Shown: positions 37,632 to 49,414 of the stretch, piece by piece
Layout of the letters: each line of letters opens with the position of its first letter
Position numbering within the stretch: the stretch's first letter is position 1
Source: Berghia stephanieae
Taxonomy: Eukaryota > Mollusca > Gastropoda > Nudibranchia > Aeolidiidae
NCBI GenBank assembly: GCA_034508935.3
Contig: CM067446.1
Span: 26,044,630 to 26,108,629 of the forward strand
Length of the DNA stretch: 64,000 bases
Direction of reading: 5' to 3'
The notes under the pieces: generated by a model
Database searches by the model: none
Told to the model about the DNA's origin: nothing
Seen by the model: the letters and a program-made list of their open reading frames with translations, nothing else
Position numbers and translations under genes: made by a program

Positions 37632-37960
37632 CGGGTGGTTGGATGGGAGCATCACCCTTGAATCATATACCTATGATGTTCGCATGGGTGTACGATCCGA
37701 TAGTGATGTTTCTTCTTCTCTTTACTAGCCTATCCTGCTTCTTTGGTTTGTGATTGTATTTTTGACAGGGGATATTTTTTTTTCTGTAAATCTTCTGCCT
37801 GTTTGTTCTTGGTTATTTATAATTTAGCTTATGATATCTTTAGGTTATGATTTTGATTTACATTTGTACTATTTTTGTTAGATTGCTTATTTTTTTGTTT
37901 CAGCGGTCTCTCATATAACCTCAATTGTGTTGGAAGAGACATAAAGCAACAAACAAACAA
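37632..37960 (+). mobile_element. D retroposon copy 1, with target duplication
   Basis: It begins CGGGTGGTTGGATGGGAGC and ends with a hairpin (GGTCTCT..AGAGAC) and CAACAAACAAACAAAC. It is flanked by ACATTTTCCAAG at 37620-37631 and 37961-37972. About 99% identity by eye to copy 2 at 61589 shows recent movement. There is no ORF of note and no clear Pol III promoter. Confidence 0.88.
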
Positions 37961-38754
37961 ACATTTTCCAAGATTTTGTGTTTACTTGCTTATACTAACA
38001 TTTATACCTTGGTTTTTATTAATGCATATCAGCCAAGATTCGTCAAAAAAAGCTGCGTTCTCATTGGTTTCAAAAGCTGCGTTCTCATTGGTTCAAGCAG
38101 GAATCGTTTTTATAAACTTCGAGTACTCATACTCTGTATTTTTAGTATCAGATATCTATGAAAACTGCCGAAAATCGCCAAAATTATGTCGTTATTTGGA
38201 GGTTTTATCAAAAGTGCGTCATTATTTGGAGGTTGTTTTTACTGATCTTAAATAGAAAAAAAATCGGGACCAGGGGTTAATGTCATTATCAGGAGGTTGT
38301 CGCTATTCGGAGGTGTCGTAATCGGGAGGTTCCACTGTATTTAAGACGCACAGCCATCTTGAACAAATAAACAACTATACCTGTTACTGCTGGAAAAGCT
38401 TGTAAGATTCAACAACATATAGATGTAAACAAACTAACAATTTATTTCTCCTTCACATCGCCATCAACAGACTCCTCTTTCACTCTCCCTTTGCTCCCCT
38501 TCACACTATACCTTTTCTCACCAGTCCATTCACATGAAGCAAAATGTATGTTTTGCATCTATTGCAAGACAAACTGAATTCATTCTATCAACTTAAATGA
38601 AAAATGTATGCAATTATCTGCAAAAAGAAATTCATGTTGAATGTAAATTGAATTGCAAAACTTAATATATTTGCAAAGCTTAATTTATGGTTCTGGGAAG
38701 TTTATCTCATTATAATCCAACACGGCCATTAAGGTCATCTGAAGACTCTCTTAA

Positions 38755-38915
38755 TCGCCCCAAGAACTAGATTATCCCTGAGTAATATGTCTTTTTCTGT
38801 AAGTGGCCCCATCTTGTGGAATGCGATCTTCCCAGATGTAAAACTAATTAGGGATTGTCAGCCTTTCAAAAAACACCTTAAGACAGAACTTTTTTCCAGA
38901 GCTTACGATTAGTTT
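38755..38915 (+). mobile_element. CR1-like LINE, extreme C-terminal fragment
   Basis: The + strand encodes SVSGPILWNAIFPDVKL, RDCQPFKKHLKTELF and SRAYD before a stop. It is the C-terminal signature (P.LWN.LP..I....S...FK..LKT.LF) of CR1/Rex-type reverse transcriptases. Only the last 50 or so residues remain. Confidence 0.75.
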
Positions 38916-40311
38916 CGCTCACAGAATACGCCTTAAATCTAATTTTAATTATATTTTAATCCAGTTTTGACTTTTAAGTTCAGACTGACAATTTCCACTG
39001 TATAACTGAATTATTTTTTGTTTTGTTTTTTAATTTATCAATTCAAATATATTTTGTTGTAATATTCGTGTAAGTATGTGTGTGTATGTTCGTGTATGAA
39101 TGTAAATGTATCTGTGATTGAGTTTGTGTGCATGTGTATGTGTTTGTTTTCATATGTATTCTCAAAATTGTCAAAGAATGAATGTTTGAATGACAATTAA
39201 TATTGTAAAGCACCGCTGAGCACTTATGTGGAAGAAGTTCGCCGACTGGGAAATTCACCGCGACCCTCCACCCCCCGAGAAATAATGCCTGGTAAACATT
39301 TATCCTTACACCCCTCATGTTGGAATAGTCCATATTCAAAAGACAAAATGTGAATGTACGTATAGCTTCAGTTTGAAGGAAACAAATGAGAAATCTTTAA
39401 GAGCACATCAAAATGACATGTTGACTTTTTGACTATAACGGCAACCCTACACTAACGTTCCCCTAGTTTGTACAGTTGAATGTGAAGGCCCTGGTCACAA
39501 AATCAATGAGGTATTCACTTTGTGACCATCCATATCCATTTTATTTTCATTATCAGAGTATATTATCATCAGAAAAATATTTCTAAAATATTTAAGACAT
39601 TTCAAAAGTATAGACTTTCGGGTAAATTCACCGGTACTATTGGGTAAATTCGCCGCACATCACTATTATCATATAATAATTATCCAAAGACGATCTTTTG
39701 TGTGCGATAGATGCCGTGCGTAAGCACTGAAATCTAAATAGGTTAAGAAAAGTAAATAATAAATATGTAAGTGGGTATAATAAGCAGAAACCAGTCAACT
39801 CGGGTATGGATGGGCAGCAGGCTATGGTCTTGTGACTGGCATTGTAATGTGTCCCCAGGAAGGTACTTTACATACATCATCACACTCGATTTAAGTGCCA
39901 ATAAATATGTGTTAATATGCAGTATTGGTTAATATAGAGAGATTTGAGGGCAAAAAGAATTTAAGAAATGGAAATTGTTCCTTAAATTCTCTTGTAGGGA
40001 GAAAAACTAAGTACAAAATCTTGCAGCGAAGTTACCCGACGTGCAGCGAATGTACCCAACAACAGTGGCAGTTTAAAAAGGAGTCTTGTGAATAAAATAC
40101 AATATAAATCTATGTTAACAAAAATATAATTAATTGGCCACGTATTGTCAGTGTTTGGGTTGCCCAATTGGCAAATTATCCTCTCACGGCAGGCCAGAAG
40201 TGAGACATTGAAAAAAACGGTGAAATTACCGGCTTTTACCCTAAATGACTTAGTATTATTATTATTATTTGACAGATTTTTTTATTTTTGCAAAGACGAA
40301 CCATCTTGCAA
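38916..40311. other. caspase intron 2, no further gene seen
   Basis: A GTGTATG-rich stretch lies at 39070-39140. Otherwise it is unannotated AT-rich sequence. Confidence 0.5.
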
Positions 40312-40518
40312 TGCAAATTCATGAGGCCAGCATGGCTCAGCAGTACATGGGAATTGGAATACTCCCTGCGCTATGTAGCCTATAGCAATTCACCTCGCCC
40401 TAGCTCATTTTGTAACGCTTCACTGCGGCTGATGCCTAAATTATTCCAGTCTTCCCTTGGAATAGACCCTAAAGACAAATTTCCCCTGTGGAATGAATAA
40501 AGGGAATTTTGATCATAA
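40312..40518 (+). mobile_element. SINE family C copy
   Basis: The tail TTATTCCAGTCTTCCCTTGG...GAATAAAGGGAA matches the SINE C copies in the hAT-like elements. The head (CATGGCTCAGCAGTACATGG) is tRNA-like but diverged. It lies 360 bp upstream of caspase exon 3. Confidence 0.65.
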
Positions 40519-40878
40519 TAATAATTATGATTATAATAATAACAATTATATTTTTTAGAAATACTTTTTGTCCCTAAAAATACTTTTTGTCCCTTTTGTC
40601 CCAGCATGGATATATATTTTAAACAAACTTTGATTAAAGTTTAAGTAAATCAAATTTTAAGGGAATTGTTTTTCTTGCAATAACCTGCTGAATCTGTGAA
40701 ATATGCTCTTATTGAAGAAAATGAATGTAATGGTAATTGCTTGAGGTGCTCAAAATTGAAGTTTCATAATTCTATCATTTCTGCTTTGTGTTTAGTTTTG
40801 GTTCAGCCCAACTTATTGAGATGGTATGTAGCAAATGTCAGTGATTTTGCAATATTTATTGATGACTGTTTCAGAGAG

Positions 40879-41062
40879 ATGTAAAGATTACAGTGGTATT
40901 AAACGTTTTGTGTGCGTCATTCTTTCCTATGGCCAAAAGGGTTATATCTATGGAGCGACAGGGAATAAAGATGACAGAATGGAAATTGATAACATCATCA
41001 AGCCTTTCAAGGGAGACAACTGTCGCTCGCTCATATATATCCCAAAGCTATTCATTTTTCAG
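40879..41062 (+). CDS. caspase-like gene, exon 3 (catalytic His region, His replaced by Tyr)
   Basis: The exon encodes residues of about 107-168: IKRFVCVILSYGQKGYIYG, then an FKGDNCRSLIYIPKLFIFQ segment. In caspases the same segment reads FVCVLLSHGEEG...FRGDRCRSLTGKPKLFIIQ. The alignment is continuous and puts Tyr (codon TAT, 40928-40930) exactly where the catalytic His stands. The acceptor AG at 40877-40878 gives the phase needed by exon 2; nearby AGs at 40874 and 40876 do not. The donor is cag|GTGAGG, after a complete Gln codon (phase 0). The loss of His by one transition (CAT to TAT) argues against normal protease activity. Confidence 0.87.
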
Positions 41063-41140
41063 GTGAGGTTGAATATAATAATATTAAGATGAAACAGAAT
41101 GATAATAATGATGTGGATGGTGGTGGAAAGGGTGATAAAA

Positions 41141-41215
41141 TGATGATGATAATAATAATAATAATTATAATAATAATAATAATAGAATAACAATAATAAT
41201 AATAGTGATAATAAC
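41141..41215. repeat. ATA/ATG-rich microsatellite in caspase intron 3
   Basis: Imperfect (AAT)n with GATGATG at the start. Confidence 0.9.
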
Positions 41216-41594
41216 AATACAGTCCAAGCCTGTTGGGACGACTGGGTTCCCGATGAATCGTCCCAATTAAGCTGGCGGCGACCATGATAGTGAGCAATTT
41301 TTCAGATTTACCATAGTCCGCTCTGCTTTTATCCAATCTTGTGGCTTGCAATACAACTTCTGATGAAAGATGTTTTGGTTGCATTTAACTTTTTGTTTTT
41401 GTTTTGTTTTGTTCTGTTTTTTGTTTCTTTCGTTTCTTTTTTGTTCTTTTTGTTTGTTTCATTTCTTCTTTGTTTTTTGTTGTGTTTAATTTCTTCTTTG
41501 TTTTTTGTTTGTTTCATTTCTTCTTGGTTTGTTTCATTTTTTCTTTGTTTTTTGTTTGTTTCGTTTCTTCTTTGTTTCTTCTTTTTTTTTTTTC

Positions 41595-42014
41595 ATGTTT
41601 AAAGCCATAGTACTCAGAAAGGCTTGTTTGACATCTATTTTGGACTACTTCAGCGGCCATTTGACTGCTAATCTGATTCACAAACCTTGTCAGAGGGTTC
41701 AGAGTTCTTTCTTGGACAAATTGTCACAACAGCTTTAATATTTCACGTTTTTCTGATGGAGTCATTGGTGGGGGTGTCTTCTTCTTTACTTTCATACTCT
41801 TCCATTTTCTGTGGTTTTTTGGGGTTATTTTGCTCTGAGCATGTTCAATTAATTCTTCATTGGTGAAGGCACCAGAGCACTGTAGTTTGTTGTCGTAATC
41901 CACTTGTGAAATCAACTCATCCTCCATCATCTTACTTGAAAGCAGAATGTCGTGAAAAACTTTACTTTTCTCTGCATTTCTTGCGGTGAGTTTTATACCA
42001 ACTGCCTTCATCAT
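41595..42014 (-). other. unrecognised minus-strand ORF (96 codons) with downstream remnant
   Basis: The frame is MMKAVGIKLTARNAEKSKVF..., ending KREILKLL. It has normal amino-acid composition rather than repeat-derived sequence. Past the stop another frame continues with ERTLNPLTRFVNQISSQ-like sequence. I do not recognise the family; a transposase or processed-pseudogene piece is possible. It lies antisense in caspase intron 3. Confidence 0.35.
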
Positions 42015-43346
42015 TGTTTAAATCTTGTCATAATCACTTTGCATGTCAGTTATTGCAACAACGTTTATCAGACAGTGACATTTCACCTCTTAATGGAAAA
42101 CAAATGACACCTTAATCTACCTCTTACAATGAAAGACAAATCTTTCTGCACATTACAATTAATGAATATGCTACTCATAATGGTTGCATAAGTAAGAAAG
42201 GGATTAAGAATGCTTTGTCTTCCCATTCCTCTCATTGAACAAACACTCATTACTCATTGCACCATTAGTCATTTTGCCTGCGATTCAAGTATTCTGGCCA
42301 TTGACCCATGACGATGAATGTGACAATGGCTGTAAATTCGATTGTTCACATCTGTGACGACTATGATGAATGGTTCGACCACATGCAATAGACACTAGCA
42401 GGGGATACATGTAAATTCTATTGTTCACACCTCTGTGATGAATGATACGACCACACACCCGGTTGACTGTCCTGCATTTATTAACCATCACTTTAAATGA
42501 TCGAAGACAACAACAAAAACTCATTCGGATGCAAGAAAAAAAAATGGTCAAGTTTCGAAGTCTGGAGCTGCCAGACTATTTGTTGCAAGTCTGAAATTAT
42601 ACCATAATCAAACCCATCTATTGAAATTTGTGAACACAATTTTTCATGAAAATAAGTTGAAGTATTCCAGTTTTATTATCCATTGAATTCACGTTAGGAC
42701 CTCATTGGAGGCCAACAATTTTAGATATAAATTGAATGTCATTATTTCTTGAGTATGTATGTGTGGGAAGATGTCTTGTCTTGTTGAAAAACGAATAACA
42801 GTTCGAGATAAAGGGAGACAAAGTCTGGAATGAGTTTTTCTTCTTACAATGTTACACATTTAACTTTTATGAGTGAGCTGTTAATGAAATGTAATCTTGT
42901 TTTTTCCCTACCAACTTATTCAACCAGACACCATCTCTTTTTTTTTTTGGATAAAATCTATTCGGTGAATTCTCTGATTTTGTTTGACAGTAGACGACAT
43001 TGTTTTGTGAGTTTCTAATAAAAGCTAAGAGCAAGAAGCAAGTTTGGAAACTTTCGTTATCATGATTTTTGAACGACTTTGGCATTACTGGCATAGTTTC
43101 TTAACTAATAAAGGATTTTTAATTAAACCTTAACTTGAGGTTTTGTTATTGTTGCTTGTAAATTTTTTATTGTTTCTGATTTCTGCTTTGTATTGAATCA
43201 GCATCATACTTTTGTACTCGCACCCTATATTCCACCTTTTTTATCATTCCCTCCACTCCCACTATCCTTCACTTTCTCCCCCCTCCCCATATCTCCCCAA
43301 TATCTTCTATCTTTACTTCCATTATCACTCTCTCCTCTTCCTGATC

Positions 43347-43348
<2 letters not shown>

Positions 43349-43439
<91 letters not shown>

Positions 43440-43441
43440 TT
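43349..43441. repeat. CT microsatellite
   Basis: (CT)n of about 90 bp with CTTT interruptions near the end. Confidence 0.95.
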
Positions 43442-43928
43442 TTGTTATAAGATTATTTGATTCATCTGGTGATACAATAAGGATTGTTGACTTGGGAAAC
43501 AAGGAATTGTTCAAAAATTATTTAGACGTTTATCATATTACTCTGCATTGGAATGACAATGTTTCATAATTTATCTAATTTTCTTGTCTAATCTATAAGC
43601 TGTGATATATGAGAAGCTCTAGCATATCTTATTCAGCAAAAGTTTATCATTTATCATCATCTCTTGGACTAGTGAGTTTACGTCATATTGTTGGCATTTA
43701 AAATTGATTTGTGGAATGGACTTATGCCAACTTGTTAGGAGTGATATATCTTTTGACCGAAGCAATAAAATTTGATAATACAATACATTATATTACTCAC
43801 CAACAATGTAATATGCTATTTTTTAATTAGATTTTAAATGATGGAAGCAATAATATTTGATACTACATTACATTGATTAGATTTGAAATTTGACTATGTC
43901 AATGATTTTTATTCCTTTTTGTGCTGCT

Positions 43929-44735
43929 ATATGGTCTTGTGGTATGACACTTTCCTTAGGATCGGAAGGTGCTCTGAGTGGTGTATAGTTGAGTTCTAGG
44001 AAAAGGCTCTTTACTCACATTCTCTCACCATAGCCTGGTGTCTGGGTGGGGATCCTGACCTCCCATAGCGGGCAGGGAGGTACATACTGTGCCTTCTATC
44101 CCCTTATATCTGTTATCCAACATGCTTTCTGTCTTTGTCTCGGAATGAGATTACTTGGTTTTGTCCTGGCACTGGCCGGAATCCTAGCTGGGAGGGAAGC
44201 AGTCAAATACATAGTTATTGTTTTGGGAGATGATATTTTTTTCCTTGTAAATCATCTCTCTGTTATGTATTATTATTTTTATTTTGAATGTATAATGTAA
44301 GCATTTGAGTGTGTTCCTCTTTGTTGGATTTTGTGCTTGTGTCTGGATGAGACTTGTAGGTGATTTCAAACTAAGTACATTGGTGGTTTGCTCTTGGAAT
44401 CTACATCTGATCCCTATTTGTTCTCAATTCCCCTTTGTCTTACTTTTTCTTGGGTGCTTTAATTGTAATTCTATAACTTTTTACTATCCCATTTTCTTCC
44501 TTTTTACTGGCGCTGATATAACCTAAATGTGTTGCAAGCGCCGTAAAACCCTTAAAAACAAAAACAATAGCCTGGTGTAAAATGAGTACCCAGCTGTTAA
44601 CAGCCTTTCTCTGTCAGAAAATATTGTAATATAGTCTAATAGGCTTCATGTATCTTTCTACATGTTACGTGTTGCTGTGATCCTTTGTAAAGCACTTTGA
44701 GCATGTTTAGTGGATATTGCGCTATATAAAACGAG
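43929..44735 (+). mobile_element. SINE family A copy split by a B insertion
   Basis: The head TGGTCTTGTGGTATGACAC and the body to ACCATAGCCTGGTGT (44041) are followed by a B copy. The body resumes at TGTAAAATGAGTACC (about 44578) and ends TTTAGTGGATATTGCGCTA. The B-box area is degraded. It ends 150 bp before the exon-4 acceptor of the caspase-like gene. Confidence 0.85.
44042..44566 (+). mobile_element. B retroposon copy 3, full length, inserted in a SINE A
   Basis: This 525-bp copy starts CTGGGTGGGG and ends TTAAAAACAAAAACA. The 12-bp target duplication ATAGCCTGGTGT stands at 44030-44041 and 44567-44578, and the SINE A sequence is continuous across it. With copy 1 this fixes the true ends of B. 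Confidence 0.9.
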
Positions 44736-44883
44736 TTTTTTTGTTTTGTTTTTGTGACAAATTGCCATTATCATCCATATACATCGAATTTTTAAGAAAT
44801 TATTTTATCAAAATTCTTTTGTTTTCTCTCTCTTCTCAGTGACAAAATATATTATTCAAATGAACTGTTTTTTTACTCCCTAG

Positions 44884-45013
44884 ACCTGCCCTCCGATGTC
44901 TAAATTACAAAAGGATGGGGCCACTTATCAGGCTGAAGCTGAAGAAGCAGTAGATGATGGTCAGGTGATTCCTTTTGAGTCAGATGTTCTCTTGGTGCAA
45001 TCCTGTATCCCTG
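44884..45013 (+). CDS. caspase-like gene, exon 4 (active-site Cys region and interdomain linker)
   Basis: The exon starts in phase 0 after ttttactccctag and begins TCPPMSKLQKDG. Joined to the Gln of exon 3 it gives QTCPP where active caspases have QACRG (or QACQG), so the Cys is present but the next two residues are Pro-Pro. A linker rich in Glu and Asp (AEAEEAVDDGQ) could hold a processing site. IPFESDVLLVQSCIPG then matches the start of the small subunit (caspase-3 IPVEADFLYAYSTAPG). The donor is cctg|GTACGA, a weaker match, in phase 1. Intron 4 is 12.8 kb and holds an RTE-type LINE, SINEs and tandem repeats. Confidence 0.83.
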
Positions 45014-45149
45014 GTACGACATGTTTAGAATAATGACTTATGGAGAAAATAATCCCTTTAAATAATAATTCAGCAATATCATGGCCTCATATCTCCCAGA
45101 AGGAATCTAGATAATCCATCAAATTAACAAAAGTTTTCAACCAGAATCA

Positions 45150-45430
45150 GGGGTCCCAATAGCTCAGTTGATAAAGCACTTGCTTCACATGAAAAGGGAA
45201 AGGGACCAAACTTAGGTGAAGTCAAAATTCTTTTTTTCTAACCCCCTCTCCATCCTACCCAATAGTGATTAAGTAGCTGGGTCTGTTAGATTACTTTGCA
45301 ATAGACTAACTTCCTATCTAAAAGTTAGCGAGCAATTGCTAGTCCATTGAGTGCTGTTGAAATGGGATTTAAAATGGCTCCATAGGTCTTATGGCTCTGA
45401 ACGACCACAGTTAGTTATTTTCAAAACAGA
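45150..45430 (+). mobile_element. tRNA-derived SINE-like sequence in caspase intron 4
   Basis: GGTCCCAATAGCTCAGTTGA then TAAAGCACTTGC has the A box and anticodon-arm spacing of a tRNA head; the B box (GGGACCAAAC) is degraded. An unclassified body of about 200 bp follows. It lies 140 bp after exon 4. Confidence 0.5.
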
Positions 45431-47457
45431 ATCAATCATTTTGTCTTGAGTGATAGGAACCATTAATTCTGTCCAGGGGAAAAAAAATTAGTTTGCCTCA
45501 GTTACATAGAAATTACTTATCTAAGGAGGTAATCATGACTCTTTAGTTGAATAGGATGTCGTCATTAGTCGCATAATTCTTTAATAGATAAAAGTTCATA
45601 AGCCCCCTCATACTATTCAGGCTCTTTCCCCTTCATGTTTGAAATAGAGCATAAATTTCATTTTCATTAATTTTCATTCCTAGCAATCATTATAGGAATT
45701 CACTTTGAATCATTCTCTTTAATCATTTCCACTTCTTGTCGTTTAGTTTGTATATTTTTTTAAACTGTCCAATCGACCTCTTCCTTGGAAGCCCCTTTTT
45801 GACTCATGCTACTCCCACTAATATGAAATAGATAGAACATGAGCTATACTTTAAATACCGATGACATAGTATGCAAAAAGGAAAATCTAGCTCATGGGCA
45901 TTGGCAGTGTCGAGAATGACGAGGAGAGTATTTCATTTTCAGTAACACTGTAATCTCAATCATTTAAGTTAGACAAAGTAGATGTGAATACAACAGGACT
46001 AAATTTAGTGTAGTTCCCAACAAAATCGCATTATTTATGCTAGAAAATAAGTCTCTTTGCTTAATGTGTATATATTCAATGAGATTTTGGGTATCTCATA
46101 ACAAACAATATTTGCTTTCCCCGATCCTCACTCTTACCTCCACCTCCCACACCATGTACATTACATTGGTAAGAATTTTTTATGTTTTGGAATTGGAAAA
46201 GATTGGGGAGGAATGTTCGTTATGTTGTTTTAAAAAAAATTCAGTCTTGTGTACTTTTTTTTTTGCACAAAGTAATTACCAGTTATCCTGTGTGTGTGGG
46301 CTCTTCATACACAATGTGTTCTTTACATGTTTTAAAATTTTTTACCTTGAACTATTTATTTATCAACCTGCTACATCAGTTTCATTCATGGGTGCCATTT
46401 TTCTGGGTACAGGTTTTCCGGTACTCCGAGTCTTGTCCCACCTCTTCATAACGGGTCTGGGGTGAACGACCAATTGCACTGCAATTTTTTCACAGTAAGC
46501 TTTTTTACAAACAAGAACTCCATAATTCTCAACTGCTTGTACTGCAATGGATTAAACCTCCTCTGATTTGAGGATAAAGAGGCGGGCACTCGTGTTATTC
46601 AAAGTTCAGACCTGCCAGACATCATGGAATTTCCGGGATTGTCCCGGATTCAACCCAAAATCCTGGCATCCCGGAATTGGTCAGATTCAGCGTGGGTGCG
46701 CAACTGGATGCGCGGGTTGACGGAGGCAGGAAAACAATAACAAACCCACATGGTTGTCATTACCTCCACCATCTTCATTACAGGCCACAGTGGTTTACCA
46801 GCGGATCACTTAGTTGAGATGCTAGGTCAAGAGGTCACTAATCTCCTTCTCTTTACCTGCGCTCTGGTATGGCACGTGCCTGCAGTCAGTGAAGCGAGTA
46901 GTCTAATTGGTCTGATAAATAATGGCATAGCCAAGCGCCAATTATCTTAAATGTAAACCTATACCACTCATGTTAAAGATTGAAATCCCCCTCACACGGT
47001 GGACTAAATGTCATAGATATCATCAGTATATTTCTTTCTCAGGAAGACAGCAAAGTAGACTCACATTTTCACTACATTTATCATTTAAATCAAATGTTTC
47101 TGGAATCCCTACAACAACAATCAGACGTTGCAGTTTATTATTATTCAAGCTAGTACATAGTACAAACCGTCTACTTTCTGTTGCACTAATGTTAATTCAG
47201 TTCAACAAATATGTAACAAGTGTAGGGGTGGGGTATCAAATTTCACTGGGAATATCTAGCAGTCTATGAGATGTCTAGGCTATCGTGGGTGATGAATTTG
47301 GACCAGTTACACAATGTAAACAATGTCGTAATCATTTCCTGGACTCCCCACTGACCATGGAACACTTTACTACACCAATTCTACAGTTTTATCATTAAAA
47401 GTTCCCACGAATATGGTAAAGGAGTGAAGAAGTCATACTTATTGTAGTACAGGAACG
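45431..47457. other. caspase intron 4, nothing recognised
   Basis: AT-rich sequence. A 142-codon frame at 46037-46465 is hydrophobic and without motif, and it is not supported as a gene. Confidence 0.45.
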
Positions 47458-47470
47458 TGTATATATATAT

Positions 47471-47509
<39 letters not shown>
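47458..47509. repeat. TA microsatellite before the RTE-type LINE
   Basis: Imperfect (TA)n of about 50 bp, directly at the 5' truncation point of the LINE. Confidence 0.9.
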
Positions 47510-47513
<4 letters not shown>

Positions 47514-48691
47514 TTGGTTTGAGGACAAGGGTACCAGAAATGGAATATTCACATTATCAATGCTGATGGAAAGATGTATTGAAGTAAATAAAGATCTGTA
47601 TATGTGTTTCATCGACTATTCAAAAGCCTTTGATAAAGTACAACAAGAAAAACTATTCAAAATTCTATCATCCTTGGACATTGATGGTAAAGATTTAAGA
47701 ATATTACGGAATTTGTACTGGGAACAAGAAGCAGCAATGCGTGTTGACAACGAACTAAGCAGTTTTACACCTATTAGAAGAGGAGTTAGGCAGGGGTGTG
47801 TTTTGTCTCCAGATTTATTCAACCTCTATAGTGAAATGATATTAAGAGATATCGAACATAAGAAGGGGGTGTGTATTGGAGGAAAGAATGTAACAAATCT
47901 GAGGTATGCAGATGATACGGTTCTACTGGCAGAATCTGAACATGAACTACAAGAATTACTGGATGTTGTAGTCAGGAGTAGTGAAAATATGGGACTGGAA
48001 CTGAATATATCTAAAACAGAATGTATGACGGTATCTAAAAATAATAACCCACCAGCCTGTGTAATAACAAGCAGAGGACAAACAATACAACAAGTTGAAT
48101 GTTTCAAATATTTAGGCTTCAATGTAACATCCAATGGAAAATCAGATTGTGAAATAAAGAAAAGAATAGGTATGGCGAAGAATGCATTCAACCAGCTGCA
48201 TACAATTATGAAAAACAGGAATATTAGCATGAAAACAAAAATCAAAGTCCTGGATTGCTATGTACTGTCTGTGCTGCTATATGGTTGTGAGAGCTGGACC
48301 ATAAACAAGACCATGGTTAAAAGACTGGAGGCAGTGGAAATGTGGTTTTACAGAAGAATGATGAGGTGTCATGGATGGAAAGGAAAAGAAATGAAGAAAT
48401 TTTAGAAATGGCAAACAGAAAAAGATCACTGATAACAAAAATCATCAAACGCCAAATGGAATTTTTAGGACACATTATCCGCCACCCTGGTTTGGAAATA
48501 CTCGCCTTGACTGGAAAGATGAATGGAAAAAGAATAAGAGGAAGACAAAGAATAACGTATTTGAAAGGGATAAGAACTTGGACAGATGAAGCTGAGAAAG
48601 GTGGCGCTGCTTTAATAGAATTGGCAAGAGATAGATCAGCTTGGTGGAAGATGACCTCCGACGTCTGCTTCAGATATGGAACTACATGAGA
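47510..48691 (+). mobile_element. RTE (BovB-like) LINE, 5'-truncated, RT nearly intact
   Basis: The frame reads CFIDYSKAFDKV, RRGVRQGCVLSPDLFNLYSE, NLRYADDTVLLAE, LNISKTECM, CFKYLGFNVTS, SVLLYGCESWTINK and, in the next frame, IRGRQRITYLKGI...DRSAWW. This matches RT and C-terminal domains of RTE/BovB elements. The endonuclease is missing (5' truncation). A single frameshift near 48390 separates the RT frame from the C-terminal frame. It is the best preserved LINE in the window and inserts in caspase intron 4. It ends in ATGAGATGAGA followed by (TA)n. Confidence 0.88.
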
Positions 48692-48692
48692 T

Positions 48693-48774
<82 letters not shown>

Positions 48775-48792
48775 CATAAACACACACACACT

Positions 48793-48878
<86 letters not shown>
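48692..48878. repeat. TA, CA then CT compound microsatellite at the LINE 3' end
   Basis: (TA)n 48692-48770, short (CA)n, then (CT)n to 48878. Confidence 0.93.
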
Positions 48879-48880
<2 letters not shown>

Positions 48881-49242
48881 GTAGCCCTACAATAAGAGTT
48901 CTTAAAGACACATCTGTTACTGATTTAAGAAATATGAAATGAATGGGTTTGTTTCATTCATGTCTCTGTTGATTGGTGTGGGATGGTTTTATTCACCAGC
49001 TGCACTACTTGTACATTGTGACTATTGAGAATAATGTATGAATTCTGATAATTCCTAGGAGGTGCCACTATTATTTTCTCTATCTTGGCTATGTTTGAGT
49101 ACTCTCCCCCCCCACTTCTTATTTTCCCCAGTCAAACTTGCCTTTGTGGAATACTATCTGTACTAACTGTTGATGTTATATCGTTGTTGTCAGTGATGTG
49201 GTAGTGTGAATGTGATGCATTTCTCTTAGACTGTTGTTTACG

Positions 49243-49298
49243 TTTGTATGTGTGTATATGCAGGATGTAGGTGTGTATGTATGCATGTGTGTGTATGT

Positions 49299-49365
<67 letters not shown>
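49243..49365. repeat. TG/GTAT and GA microsatellite
   Basis: GTGTATGTATG-type repeats followed by (GA)n with GAAA units. Confidence 0.9.
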
Positions 49366-49414
49366 GAATGCCCTTTTCTGCCATATTCATTGCTTGTATT
49401 ATCAACTACGCCAC

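Larger units (their letters stand above)
36954..38337. mobile_element. pogo/Tigger-like TIR element carrying two retroposons
   Basis: The left end CAGTGGAACCTCCCGATAA and the right end with GGGAGGTTCCACTG are inverted repeats of about 23 bp. TA dinucleotides flank both ends (36952-36953, 38338-38339), as for mariner/pogo elements. Words like GTCGTTATTTGGAGGTT recur near both ends. It holds B copy 2, D copy 1 and a CTA microsatellite. Without them it would be about 0.6 kb, a MITE with no transposase. Confidence 0.82.

Noticed and set aside
46037-46465. Possible additional exon or gene in caspase intron 4
   Set aside because: Hydrophobic, low-complexity translation without domain match. The caspase frame is already continuous from exon 4 to the last exon.
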